Below are positions 15,520-24,952 of a stretch of 64,000 bases of DNA, one piece after another. The stretch's first letter is position 1. Each line of letters opens with the position of its first letter. The notes under the pieces were generated by a model. That model ran no database searches, was not told the origin of the DNA, and saw only the letters and a list, made by a program, of their open reading frames with translations. The position numbers and the translations under genes are program-made. Source of the DNA: UBA2421 sp002343075 (GTDB taxonomy: Bacteria > Planctomycetota > Phycisphaerae > Tepidisphaerales > Tepidisphaeraceae); contig CALJLN010000037.1 in assembly GCA_937982565.1 (NCBI GenBank), positions 1 to 64,000 of the forward strand, written 5' to 3'.

Positions 15520-17879
15520 AGTTTCGCTGGCTCCTGCTTCTGCTCGTCACTGCGGAACACCTGTTCTGCGCCGTTGCTCTGGCGGATCTGCGATGGTCCG
15601 AACAACCTGTCGCGACAATTCCGAACGAGAACGGAGTTCTCACGACGCTTGGCAAGCAACTGGTGTTTATCGGCGAAGCACGGGCGCCAGAGACTTCAGT
15701 GGTCGGCATCTTCAGTTTCAATGAAAAGACCAAGGAGTGGCAGAAGCTTTCGGAATTTCCTGACGGAACGACGTCGGTACTCGCCGCGGCCGACGATGCT
15801 TCGGGGGTGTTTGTTGTCACGTCGACCAATCTCGGAGGACGCTGCTGTTTTCTTATCTCCGGCGGCGTTGTGAACGGCCCGCCAACGATTCGGCTGTTGT
15901 CGAATCTTCCCATTGCGTTAGTTAGTGCGCGCGCCGTAATCATTGCGAAGAATGCACATGTACTCGGATTCGATGCTGCCGGGTCCGTACATCACTTCAG
16001 CGTCAATCTGGACAGCAACACTTGGCGAGAACTTTCCACGCCGCCGGTTGCACTCCAGCAGATCGACGCCGTCGCTGCCCAATCCGATGGTTCGGCGCGA
16101 CGACTGTTTCTTCTCGCGAGAAACGACACATCTGGACTGTTTTCGTTCGATCTGAAGAACGCAATATGGCGAACGCTCGCCGCGCCACCGACGAACGACC
16201 TGTGCACCTTGCTGCCGTCCGGACAAGCGCATCTCGTCGCCGCAGGCGATGGAGTCCAGTTCTATCACGCGATCACCAACACATGGACGCCGTCGCCGCC
16301 GACGACAAACAACATCACCCAACTGGTGCGTTCCGGCGACTCAATCTTCGCCGTCAACGATCAACGACAGATCATCCGGGGCGAATTCGACAAACCGCGC
16401 TCGCGATTCTCTTGGCCAGACTATCTCGCGCTGGCGGCGTATCCACTGTGCCTCTTGGTGATGGGATATCTGATGCGGGTCCGCGACAAGGGCGATCAAG
16501 ACGCCTATTTCCGCGGCGGAAAGCGAATCCCCTGGTGGGCGGCGGGGCTGAGTCTGGTTGCGACGCAAGTCAGCGCGATCGGGTTCGTTGCCATTCCCGC
16601 CAAGACCTTCGCCACTGATTGGACGTATTTCGCTGGCATCGCAAGCTGGTTCATCGTCGCGCCGATCGTCACTTGGAAGTTCATCCCGATGTATCAGCGA
16701 TTGAACGTGACGACGGCGTACGAGTATCTCGAGATCCGCTTCGACTTTGTGATGCGCGCCCTCATTAGCGTTCTGTTCATGATCAATCAGGTTACCCGCG
16801 CCGCGGTCGTCCTGTACCTGCCGGCGATCGCGCTCTCGGCCGTCACGGGAATCGACAAGATCTGGTGCATTGTCGCAATGGGCGGTGTGACGACCGTATA
16901 CACCGTGCTCGGCGGAATGCAGACGGTGATCTGGACCGATGTGCTGCAGGCGGTCGCGTTGCTCGGCGGCGCGTTGTTGTGCGTTGGATTGATCGTGTTC
17001 AACGTCGGCGGCGTCGGTCCGTTCTTCACCGCCGCGGCGGCCGATGGAAAGTTGAATCTCGTCAACTCCGATTGGAGCTCGGCTGAGGCATCGCTGTGGA
17101 TCGTCTTCTTCGGCGGAGTGTTCGCGAGATTGTCCGGGCTCATTTCCGATCAGAACGTCGTTCAACGCTATCAATCGACGGCGAACTCGAAGCAAGCGTC
17201 AAAAGCGCTTTGGGCCGACGTTGCGGTGTCGATTCCGTGGGCGTTTACGATCTTCATGCTCGGCACGGCGCTGTACGTATACTTCAAGATCCACCCGAAT
17301 CTGCTGGATCCGACGATGGATACCGATCAGATCGTTCCACAATTCATCGCGCAAGGCGTTCCGGTTGGATTGGCGGGATTGATTGTCGCCGCGATCTTCG
17401 CCGCCAGCCTCGACGGCAGCATGCTCGCGGTTGCGACGACATTTGTGAATGACCTGTATTCGCGCGCACGTCCGAGCAGCACGCCAAAGAACCGCATCGT
17501 CATCGCGCAGTTGCTCACAGTCGCTCTTGGCGCATTCGCTACATCGATCGCGCTGCTTCTGGCCGTCTCAAACATTCGTTCGCTTTGGGATCTGGCGATT
17601 CAGATGAGCGGCCTGTTCACGGGCGCGATCGCCGGCGTTTTCGTGGCGGGATTGTTTCTTCCGCGTGTCGGCGCTCGCGCTGCGCTGGTGGGTGTTCTGT
17701 CGAGCGGTGTGATGATGTACTTTGTCGAACGCGGCGGATGGGTGCATGTGCTTTTTTATGCAGGAATGGGAATCATCACGAGCGTGGTCGTCGCATGGCT
17801 CGCAAGTTTCATCTGGCCGCGGCGTGCGCTGCCGCTAGATGTTCGCGATCAAACAGCAGTTCCAGAAGTCGTCCTATGA
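15516..17879 (+). CDS. beta-propeller / sodium:solute symporter fusion
   Basis: The 787-residue protein has a signal peptide (1-23), an exported domain (about 25-290) with repeated propeller-like units (SFNEKTKEWQKLS, SVNLDSNTWRELS, SFDLKNAIWRTLA), and a C-terminal sodium:solute symporter of 13 to 14 membrane helices (about 297-775; includes GLSLVATQVSAIGF and YEYLEIRFD). Kelch-type mutarotases (NanM) and SSS sialic acid transporters occur as neighbours or fusions in other bacteria, so binding or anomer conversion before sodium-driven uptake is a reasonable reading. Substrate is inferred. It overlaps its neighbours by 4 bases on both sides. Confidence 0.82.
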   Translation: MKFRWLLLLLVTAEHLFCAVALADLRWSEQPVATIPNENGVLTTLGKQLVFIGEARAPETSVVGIFSFNEKTKEWQKLSEFPDGTTSVLAAADDASGVFVVTSTNLGGRCCFLISGGVVNGPPTIRLLSNLPIALVSARAVIIAKNAHVLGFDAAGSVHHFSVNLDSNTWRELSTPPVALQQIDAVAAQSDGSARRLFLLARNDTSGLFSFDLKNAIWRTLAAPPTNDLCTLLPSGQAHLVAAGDGVQFYHAITNTWTPSPPTTNNITQLVRSGDSIFAVNDQRQIIRGEFDKPRSRFSWPDYLALAAYPLCLLVMGYLMRVRDKGDQDAYFRGGKRIPWWAAGLSLVATQVSAIGFVAIPAKTFATDWTYFAGIASWFIVAPIVTWKFIPMYQRLNVTTAYEYLEIRFDFVMRALISVLFMINQVTRAAVVLYLPAIALSAVTGIDKIWCIVAMGGVTTVYTVLGGMQTVIWTDVLQAVALLGGALLCVGLIVFNVGGVGPFFTAAAADGKLNLVNSDWSSAEASLWIVFFGGVFARLSGLISDQNVVQRYQSTANSKQASKALWADVAVSIPWAFTIFMLGTALYVYFKIHPNLLDPTMDTDQIVPQFIAQGVPVGLAGLIVAAIFAASLDGSMLAVATTFVNDLYSRARPSSTPKNRIVIAQLLTVALGAFATSIALLLAVSNIRSLWDLAIQMSGLFTGAIAGVFVAGLFLPRVGARAALVGVLSSGVMMYFVERGGWVHVLFYAGMGIITSVVVAWLASFIWPRRALPLDVRDQTAVPEVVL

Positions 17880-19780
17880 ATAACTCGAAAGCAATTGAGT
17901 TCGCAGATCAGTTTCACCGCCGCCGCTGTACTGGCTGGAACACATGGGATACGCGCAGCGTGCTGCGGCATGTACTACTTCCCGATGGCCTGGGAATCTC
18001 GCTTGGCTTCGCATTGCTCGACAAGCTGGTGTGGCTGAACGACGCCCACTTCGGCGTAACCGACGCCGGCCGCACTGCCGGGACGAAGTTGACGAGTCAG
18101 GACAAGCAACTCCCTGTCGGTCACACGATCGAAGTTCGCCCTGGCCCGCACGCGTACGATGGCAGCTATACGCGCGTCGATCTCACGCTGCGTGCTTCGC
18201 GCTTCACAGTCGAGACTTGTGCGAGCGGGCGAGAGTGGATCGCGCTGATCACGCCGCACGAACCGTCGCAATGGATGCAGATTCTTACCATACGCGCCGC
18301 AGTGTGCTGGGGCCGCGAGGGTGTAACTTCGCGGCGCACCGAAAACCAAATTGTCGGGCAAGTTCCGAGTGGCGAAGTGTCTATCTTCACGACAGGAACC
18401 CCGGTTATCGAGCCGAATCTTCCAGCAGACGGCGCGTACATAGCGGTGCGATTGGATCGACAAGTCGTCGTATCAACAGGTATTCAGGTCTCGGTCGAAG
18501 ACGCCCAACGCGCCATCAAGTCCGCCCGAGAAAGCGACGCAGCGCAGCACGCAGAATATGGCGAGTTAGCCGAAGCTCACGAAGCGATGCAAGCCTGCCT
18601 CGGCTGGAATCTGATCTACGAACCGAAGTACAACCGCGCACTCACATGTGTAGCCCGCGACTGGAATTGCTGGCGCGGCGGATACGCGGTGTTCTGCTGG
18701 GATGGCTTTTTCATGGCGTGGATGATTGCGCTGGATGATCCCGATCTGGGTTACTCGATGCTAGCCGAGATGTTTCGCGAAGCGGTTGACGATCAGTTCG
18801 TGCCCAATGTGGCGCAAGGTTCCGGCCGGCGTTCGTGGGATCGCTCGCAACCTCCGGTGGGATCGGTGGCGGCACTGGCGATGCATCTGAGATCGCCAAA
18901 TCTCGATGCAGTCGCCGCGGTGTATCCGGCGCTGATGGCGTGGAACCGCTGGTGGCATGCGCATCGACGAAACGCGGTCGGTTCACTTTCACTGGGCTCG
19001 CATCCGGCACGACCGCGCGTGGGCGATCCGGCTGAAGCAATCCAACCCAACACCGCCGCCGGGGCCGCGCTGGAATCGGGGCTCGACAACGCATCGATTT
19101 ACGACAATGCGCCGTTCGATCCGAAGAGTCATTTGATGATGACCGAAGACACGGGACTTAATGCGTTGTACATCAGCGATTGTCGCTGCTTGGCGAAACT
19201 TGCGACGGATCTCGGGCAAGATGCGGATGCCCGCGAGTTGCGAGAGCGTGCGGAACAGTACGCCGAAAGACTGAAGCACACCTGGTCGGCCGACGACGGG
19301 ATTTACTCAAATCGCCGTGTGGACACGCGCGAGTTTCCCAAGAGCAGTGCGCTCACCAGTTTCTATCCTTTGATGTGCGGCATCGCTTCTGAATCGCAGG
19401 TAGAAGAAATCATCAGCAAACATCTGCTGAATCCCGAGAAATTCTTCGGCGAATGGATGCCGCCGGTCTGCCCGCGCGATGACGCGAACTTCTCACAACA
19501 GCTCTACATGCGCGGCCGAATCTGGCCGCCGACGAGTTTTCTCACGTGGTTGGGGTTGAAGCGCATCGGCCACCCCGCTCGAACCACACTGGCCGACAAG
19601 TCGCTGCAAGTGCTGCTGAACAACTGGCAGTCTGAACGCGTGGTCGCGGAAAACTACTCTGGTGTCGATGGCGGTGGGGGGCGCACGAGTCATTCCCATC
19701 CGCTGTACGGTTGGGGCGGGCTCTTGGCGCTCATGTCGCTGATCGAGCACGGTTATGCATCCTTTCCGCTTCGGGATTAA
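17876..19780 (+). CDS. alpha-toroid glycoside hydrolase (GH63/GH37-like)
   Basis: The 634-residue protein has no signal peptide. The N-terminal 230 residues are beta-rich; an (alpha/alpha)6 barrel follows with WDGFFMAWM (about 277), ESGLDNASIYDNAPF and the C-terminal ENYSG plus SHSHPLYGWGGL. These are the signatures of GH63/GH37/mannosylglycerate-hydrolase-like enzymes; the Asp of GLDNA and the Glu of AENYSG are the likely acids. It probably splits the sugar imported by the upstream transporter inside the cell. The start codon overlaps the transporter stop (ATGA). Exact specificity cannot be told. Confidence 0.78.
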   Translation: MNNSKAIEFADQFHRRRCTGWNTWDTRSVLRHVLLPDGLGISLGFALLDKLVWLNDAHFGVTDAGRTAGTKLTSQDKQLPVGHTIEVRPGPHAYDGSYTRVDLTLRASRFTVETCASGREWIALITPHEPSQWMQILTIRAAVCWGREGVTSRRTENQIVGQVPSGEVSIFTTGTPVIEPNLPADGAYIAVRLDRQVVVSTGIQVSVEDAQRAIKSARESDAAQHAEYGELAEAHEAMQACLGWNLIYEPKYNRALTCVARDWNCWRGGYAVFCWDGFFMAWMIALDDPDLGYSMLAEMFREAVDDQFVPNVAQGSGRRSWDRSQPPVGSVAALAMHLRSPNLDAVAAVYPALMAWNRWWHAHRRNAVGSLSLGSHPARPRVGDPAEAIQPNTAAGAALESGLDNASIYDNAPFDPKSHLMMTEDTGLNALYISDCRCLAKLATDLGQDADARELRERAEQYAERLKHTWSADDGIYSNRRVDTREFPKSSALTSFYPLMCGIASESQVEEIISKHLLNPEKFFGEWMPPVCPRDDANFSQQLYMRGRIWPPTSFLTWLGLKRIGHPARTTLADKSLQVLLNNWQSERVVAENYSGVDGGGGRTSHSHPLYGWGGLLALMSLIEHGYASFPLRD

Positions 19781-19807
19781 CCATACGCAACGCGTCGTAA
19801 AGCAGCA

Positions 19808-19837
19808 CCGCCGGAAGCCCTAAAAGGTTTCCGGCGG
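19808..19837. terminator. bidirectional hairpin terminator
   Basis: The stem CCGCCGGAAGCC / GGTTTCCGGCGG is 12 bp with one G-U pair and a loop of CTAAAA. It lies between the convergent glycosidase and dockerin genes. No long T run follows. Confidence 0.6.
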
Positions 19838-19876
19838 CAATTCGTCAACGATGAAACTACTCACGCCGTCGCTGAG

Positions 19877-21697
19877 TTACCGTCGGCGGCGCAGGAAGCC
19901 CGCGGCGGTCATCGAAAACAGGAGGCCCGCACTTGGCTCCGGCACGGGGCTGTTGGATCGGGCAGGTGCGGCGCTAACACTCTGGCCGAAGTTTGCAGCC
20001 AGCGCGGTGAAGTCGTCCAGGTTGACCGCACCATCAAAGTTGAAATCGCCTTCGGTCCATGTGGACCCGTTGCCAAATCCGGCGGCTAGGCGGGTGAAAT
20101 CGTCGAGGTTTACCCCTCCGCTTAAATCTGCGTCGCCCGGAATTGTCAGCCGGAACAACACAGCATTTCCTTCAATCGCCTCGTCTCCGAAAGTGGTGAT
20201 TCCCAATCCGCTTGCCTCTCCAAATCCGATCGCAAACCCGGCGGGAGTCACCGCGGCAACCGAACTTGAAATGCCCAGCCCGTTCCACGCGCCACCGGCA
20301 TAGCCTTGCAGTATCTGGTTCGCAATCGTCGCCAATGGCGAGGCTGATGAGTACTCGACGGCCACCAGGTTGTCGTTGATGTCGAGCTTCCCAGTCCATG
20401 CGTTAGATGCACCGGAAATGTTCAGAGAAGTTGCGCGTGTGGTAAAATCGGCACCGGCAAGAAGCACCATCGTGCCGGTGCCGACGGTCAACGAGTTCAC
20501 TTTCGCGCTTTTCAGCGACAACGAGCCGCCGCCGGCGCGCGTGAGGTTGGTGTTGGCATCAAACGTCAGATCGCCCGACAACGTCAGCGAATCGGTGGCG
20601 CTTTCAACCGCGATAAACAGATCATCACTACTGTGAATTGGGGCGGAGATCGTGTGATTACCACTTTGCACTCTAAGAGTAGCCTGCCCTGATGCGCTAT
20701 TGAGGGTCAGCGTCTGCGTACCGCCGACGGTGTATGCATTGAGGTTGTTGAAGCGAACGGTACCGGCAGTGTGGGGAGCATCAAGTGTGATCCACTGGGC
20801 ACCCGTGATGGCGTCGCTGAAGTTGGCCAGCGCGTCGACGGAGTTAGGAACGCCGCCGGACCAATTGCCAGAATCGGACCAGTTTCCGCCCGCGGCGGCG
20901 GTCCACTTTTGTGGGGTTGCGCTGCCTCCCACGTCCGCCCAGCTTGCGCCGATGCGAATTTCATCCACCCGGCCCACCGCATCCAACCCTTCGACAAAGT
21001 TGAACTGATTCCAACTTGCGGTGCTGCTAAATTTGGGCACGACTAAAGTCCAGTCGGCAACAGACAGTGGCTCGGAAGTCAGTGTTTCACCATCTTTGAA
21101 CACCTGCAGGAAGACTTGATCTTCGAGCACCGTGGTCGAACTGACGAACTTCACCACATACAGATAGTTCACCCCGCCGACGTGCATTCCAGCCGGCGTT
21201 CCGACGGCGCTGCCAGCGGTCAGCCGAAGCGATTCATCGGAGTTAACACCGGCGATAAAGCGATTCGTGGCGCCCTGATTCAGCCGAACCTGTGCAATCT
21301 GGCTCAAACCAGTGTCGGGTACTTTAACATCCTTCTGGAGGAGAAAACTCATGTACCGGACCGAGTCGGTGTTCATGTTGATCGGCGCTGCGAGCGTGCG
21401 GAATGAGAACGCTGTGGTACCGCCGTTATCAAACAGATGCCCCCCGGTGGTCGCAAAGGGGTATCCCGCCACGCTCAAACTGGTCCCATCCACCTGATGA
21501 ACTGACGAACCTGAAACCGCACCCGATACGACAGCCGACCCCCAATTCGACGAAAACCCGGTGCCACCGGCTTGCGTGCCGAGTGCACCAACGGGGTAGT
21601 CAAAACCCTCGTACGCCTCAAGTTGTGCAAGTGCCTGAACATTAAGTCCAGCCACAACACCGAACGTTGCGCCGCGAATGAGTTTTCTTTTCAACAT
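19877..21697 (-). CDS. dockerin-like PEP-CTERM exported protein
   Basis: A signal peptide (1-24, ending QALAQ) is followed by a beta-rich, laminin-G-like region starting EAYEGFDYPVGAL (about 28-240), a short autotransporter-like beta stretch (about 265-480), two dockerin type I calcium loops (DADLSGGVNLDDF and DFNFDGAVNLDDF, about 528-575) and VPEPSAG...GFLRRRR, a PEP-CTERM signal. It is a secreted glycan-binding or surface protein that may dock partners. AGGAGAG supports the start. It has its own TTGACA promoter that shares a box with the operon promoters. Confidence 0.85.
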   Translation of the reverse strand: MLKRKLIRGATFGVVAGLNVQALAQLEAYEGFDYPVGALGTQAGGTGFSSNWGSAVVSGAVSGSSVHQVDGTSLSVAGYPFATTGGHLFDNGGTTAFSFRTLAAPINMNTDSVRYMSFLLQKDVKVPDTGLSQIAQVRLNQGATNRFIAGVNSDESLRLTAGSAVGTPAGMHVGGVNYLYVVKFVSSTTVLEDQVFLQVFKDGETLTSEPLSVADWTLVVPKFSSTASWNQFNFVEGLDAVGRVDEIRIGASWADVGGSATPQKWTAAAGGNWSDSGNWSGGVPNSVDALANFSDAITGAQWITLDAPHTAGTVRFNNLNAYTVGGTQTLTLNSASGQATLRVQSGNHTISAPIHSSDDLFIAVESATDSLTLSGDLTFDANTNLTRAGGGSLSLKSAKVNSLTVGTGTMVLLAGADFTTRATSLNISGASNAWTGKLDINDNLVAVEYSSASPLATIANQILQGYAGGAWNGLGISSSVAAVTPAGFAIGFGEASGLGITTFGDEAIEGNAVLFRLTIPGDADLSGGVNLDDFTRLAAGFGNGSTWTEGDFNFDGAVNLDDFTALAANFGQSVSAAPARSNSPVPEPSAGLLFSMTAAGFLRRRR

Positions 21698-21751
21698 TTT
21701 CCTCTCTCCTTATCTTGCCGCCTGACGGCCAAGTGAATACCGCCAAGGTCA

Positions 21752-21780
21752 ATAGTGCCAGCGCAAGAAATTTTTGTCAA
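21752..21780 (-). promoter_or_regulatory. promoter of the dockerin/PEP-CTERM gene
   Basis: On the minus strand TTGACA (21780-21775), 17 bases and CACTAT (21757-21752) form a promoter 54 bases ahead of the start. TTTC lies four bases after TTGACA. Confidence 0.55.
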
Positions 21781-22137
21781 GGTAATATTTTTAAATCTTT
21801 CCAGTTTGTGCATGGCCCGCTCAGCGATGCTGAGTTCATCGCAAACAATGATGTTTTGGCCCCTTGATCGAGCGCAATTCACTATGAAATACACCGTGCC
21901 GAACCGGCATGGGATCTCAGGGTCGACCCCTTTCAATGGATCGGTTAGCCATCGGCGTGTGGTGCGGGTTGATCAGCAATTAGTGCGAGGTAACGCTGCG
22001 AGTCAAATGTTGTGTCGGCCCGAGGTATCGGTCCGACTTGCGAGTATGGCGGCGATCTGGATACGGGGTTCGTTGAAGACGAAGAGGAGCGTTCAGTCGT
22101 CGCAATTCCGCACTTCGGAAATAAAGAGAATTTAATA
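21781..22137. other. intergenic, possible regulator remnant
   Basis: No intact gene is seen. A + frame here reads RRVVRVDQQLVRGNAASQML, faintly like the C-terminal end of a LacI-family sensor, but it has no start or supporting context. It could be decayed coding sequence of a second regulator. Confidence 0.25.
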
Positions 22138-22166
22138 TTGACATTCATTTCTAGAGAAGGATGATT
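22138..22166 (+). promoter_or_regulatory. promoter of the sulfatase gene
   Basis: TTGACA (22138-22143), a 17-base spacer and ATGATT (22161-22166). TTTC again follows TTGACA after four bases. Confidence 0.5.
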
Positions 22167-22238
22167 GCTTGGGGTCTCACTGTCGTTTGCGGGTTTAACG
22201 GGAAGCATCTCCAGTTAGGGTTTTCAAAGGCAGTATCC

Positions 22239-23678
22239 ATGAAGAGATTGCATCGCTTCATCCTGACGGCGGTTGCGAGCCTGACGGCAGTCTCGCTGCG
22301 ACCTCAAATGGTGATCGCCGATCAGCGGCCGAACATCGTCGTGGTCCTGGCGGATGACCTGGGCTATGCGGATTTGGGCGCACAAGGCTCAGGGGATATC
22401 CCGACGCCGCACATTGATTCCATCGCACGAGCCGGTGCCCGCTTCACCCAGGCCTACGTCACTTGTCCGATTTGCGCGCCCTCGCGCGCCGGACTCTTGA
22501 CCGGTCGGTACCAGCAACGGTTCGGTTTTGATGACAACGGCGGACCCGATCCTGAGGCGAACTTTGGCATACCGATGTCTGAGAAGACGATTGCCGAAAG
22601 TCTCAAAGCCGCAGGATATCGAACAGGTATCGTCGGCAAATGGGATGTGGGCATCCGCGAAGGCCGCCGACCCAACGATCGCGGCTTTGATGAATTCTTC
22701 GGGTTTCTTCCCGGTGTCAACGACTATATCCGACGCGATAAAGGAGAAACCGCTGGTCTTCTGGGAAGACCTCTGACTAACGGGCGTTCAGCGCCAATCT
22801 ATCGCAATCACGAGATCGTGGACGAACCGGATTATCTCACCGATGCCTTCGCTCGAGAAGCCGTGCGGTTCATTCAGCAAAGTGACGACCGGCCTTTCTT
22901 TCTGTTTTTGCCGTTCAATGCTGTTCACAATCCTATGAGCGCGCCGAAAGCCTACTTGGAACGCTTCCCCAATCTGCAAAAGGACCGACGGATTTATGCC
23001 GCGATGATCAGTGCAGTGGATGACGCGGTCGGCCAGATCATGCAGTCGCTAAGTGATAGGGCGTTGGATCGAAACACTCTGGTCATCTTCCTTTCCGACA
23101 ACGGCGGCGCTTCCGGCCAGGGATATGCGGCTTCAAGTCCTGCGCGCAACGATCCTTTGGGAGGTCGTAAAGGAACGTTCTGGGAAGGCGGGATTCGCGT
23201 GCCGATGCTGATAAGCTGGCCTGCTAAAATCGCGGCCGGTCAGACGCTTTCGCAACCCGTCTCCTCTCTGGACGTCCTTCCCACATCTCTGGCAGCGGCG
23301 CAAGCACGCCACCTGAGCCAGCACGCGCTGGATGGCAAGGATCTTCTCCCGCTTCTGCTCGGCGAGAATGCTGCGGCACCGCACGAAACGTTGTACTGGC
23401 GGTATCACAGGCACTTTGCCATCCGCGAATCTAACTGGAAGCTCATCGCCCTTGAGAATCGCGCAGTTCAATTGTTCGACCTCGATTCCGACATCGGTGA
23501 GACCAAGAACCTCGCGCAGGCCCATCCTGAGATTGTCAGGCACCTCCGTGCCCGGCTCGACCAATGGGCTGCCGACTTGCCCAAGCCAGCATGGGTTCGG
23601 CGAACTGTTGATGCCGAAGGGCGGGCGCAATACGTCCCATTGCCCATCTATGAACCTGAATCCGCTCCGACGCCGTAA
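22239..23678 (+). CDS. exported sulfatase (type I, formylglycine)
   Basis: The 479-residue protein has a signal peptide (1-28), NIVVVLADDLGYADLG with the metal-binding Asp pair (39-40) and CAPSRAGLLTGR, where Cys79 is matured to formylglycine. HNPMSAPKAY and SDNGGASGQG supply further active-site groups. It should remove sulfate esters from extracellular glycans, consistent with the neighbouring esterase and glycosidases. I chose ATG 22239, preceded by AAAGG, over 22161, which adds 26 residues before the signal peptide. A maturase is not in the window. Confidence 0.9.
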   Translation: MKRLHRFILTAVASLTAVSLRPQMVIADQRPNIVVVLADDLGYADLGAQGSGDIPTPHIDSIARAGARFTQAYVTCPICAPSRAGLLTGRYQQRFGFDDNGGPDPEANFGIPMSEKTIAESLKAAGYRTGIVGKWDVGIREGRRPNDRGFDEFFGFLPGVNDYIRRDKGETAGLLGRPLTNGRSAPIYRNHEIVDEPDYLTDAFAREAVRFIQQSDDRPFFLFLPFNAVHNPMSAPKAYLERFPNLQKDRRIYAAMISAVDDAVGQIMQSLSDRALDRNTLVIFLSDNGGASGQGYAASSPARNDPLGGRKGTFWEGGIRVPMLISWPAKIAAGQTLSQPVSSLDVLPTSLAAAQARHLSQHALDGKDLLPLLLGENAAAPHETLYWRYHRHFAIRESNWKLIALENRAVQLFDLDSDIGETKNLAQAHPEIVRHLRARLDQWAADLPKPAWVRRTVDAEGRAQYVPLPIYEPESAPTP

Positions 23679-23731
23679 GGGAACCAGAAAACGCCAAAGA
23701 ACAAGAAACGGGATCCCAGCAGAGCGCTCGA

Positions 23732-24952
23732 TCAAACCCGGCGAATGACCGCCTTGATCGTTTGAGCACACTTCTTCGTGCATCCGGCTTCGGCAGCGAA
23801 CTTCGCCCACTGGTCGGCGGCGGCTTTCACTTCGCCGATGATCGCGCCGGCCTGCTTCAGCTTGATATCGAACTGCTCGGCAAGCTTGAGCACGTATTCG
23901 CGCGTGGGTTCGCGCCCTTCGCCGGCAACGGTCATCGTGTGTTCTCCGCCGGGGCCTGCGGCGTAGGTCAGGTCGTACGCGGGTGAAAGCGACCACTCGC
24001 CGGCTGGGTTCATGACGAAGGCGAAGTTTTTGGCGTGATCGTCACGGTTGTGCGCGACGATGTTGAAGACCATTCGCCGGAACACCTTCAGTACATCCTG
24101 ATGGTTCCTCGTCAGGGTGCGGGTGACCTTGAGCAGGTCGGCGTAATCCGTCGAGGGAATGCGGAAGTTGGCGTGAATCAGGTTGCCAAAGGTATGCACG
24201 TGCAATCGCCGTCGCTGATCGTCCCGGTCGAACCGGCGCACACCGAAGTAGGCTTCGTTCTTGCCGACCTGGAACAGCTTCGTCTCGGGCATATCGATGC
24301 CGGCGGCGCGGGCCATGAGGGAGTAGGCGTACTCAACCGGACCTGCGTCGCGCATATCGGCCGTGGCGGAGAACTTAACGATCCACGGCTCAAAGTCTGG
24401 GGGAAGTTCATCTTCGCCGGAGATGATGTTCTTGCCTTTGACGCCGACCAGCACCTTGGGACGGGCTCCACCGGCCGATCCACCGGCGCGCATCAGCTCC
24501 GGCAGCACGTCCGCCGCTTCACCGCTATGGATCTCACGCGCGTTCTTCCCGATGGCGTGCAGGTCGATAATGCGATGATCGATCGCTTCCTCCGTGGTCG
24601 GCGGGTGATACGTGAGCGAGCCCATCGCGTGGGTGCCAACGTACGCAAGGCGATCCAGCGGCGAGAGCGAGGCCAAGTCCAGCCCACGCTTGCGGAACAG
24701 CCGATCCATCAGCAGCAGGCCCCAGCCATCCGGCAACGAATCGTCAAACAGGCCCGGCAGCGGCCCGAAGTTTCGGTCAACGTGCTCGATGAGCCCGGGG
24801 CGCGGCGGCCATTTGAATGGCGAGAGCTGCAACCCGCGGCGAAGGAAGTCTGCGTCGTACTCGAAGTAGATCCTGCGATCGGCCTCAGCGATCTGCCCGA
24901 CCGTGAGCGTTTCCTGCGGCGACCAGCGAAGTTGAACGGCGAGCTTTTTCAT
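23732..24952 (-). CDS. hipA: HipA-type Ser/Thr kinase toxin
   Basis: The 406-residue protein shows the HipA plan: N-terminal subdomain with LPDGWGLLLMDRL (73-85), the Gly-rich GGSAGGARPK (157-166) that holds the autophosphorylated Ser in E. coli HipA, and the kinase core NRDDHAKNF (302-310) plus SPAYDLT with the metal-binding Asp. It should phosphorylate a host target, such as an aminoacyl-tRNA synthetase, and slow growth when free of HipB. All catalytic residues look intact. Its start overlaps the hipB stop by 4 bases. Confidence 0.9.
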   Translation of the reverse strand: MKKLAVQLRWSPQETLTVGQIAEADRRIYFEYDADFLRRGLQLSPFKWPPRPGLIEHVDRNFGPLPGLFDDSLPDGWGLLLMDRLFRKRGLDLASLSPLDRLAYVGTHAMGSLTYHPPTTEEAIDHRIIDLHAIGKNAREIHSGEAADVLPELMRAGGSAGGARPKVLVGVKGKNIISGEDELPPDFEPWIVKFSATADMRDAGPVEYAYSLMARAAGIDMPETKLFQVGKNEAYFGVRRFDRDDQRRRLHVHTFGNLIHANFRIPSTDYADLLKVTRTLTRNHQDVLKVFRRMVFNIVAHNRDDHAKNFAFVMNPAGEWSLSPAYDLTYAAGPGGEHTMTVAGEGREPTREYVLKLAEQFDIKLKQAGAIIGEVKAAADQWAKFAAEAGCTKKCAQTIKAVIRRV

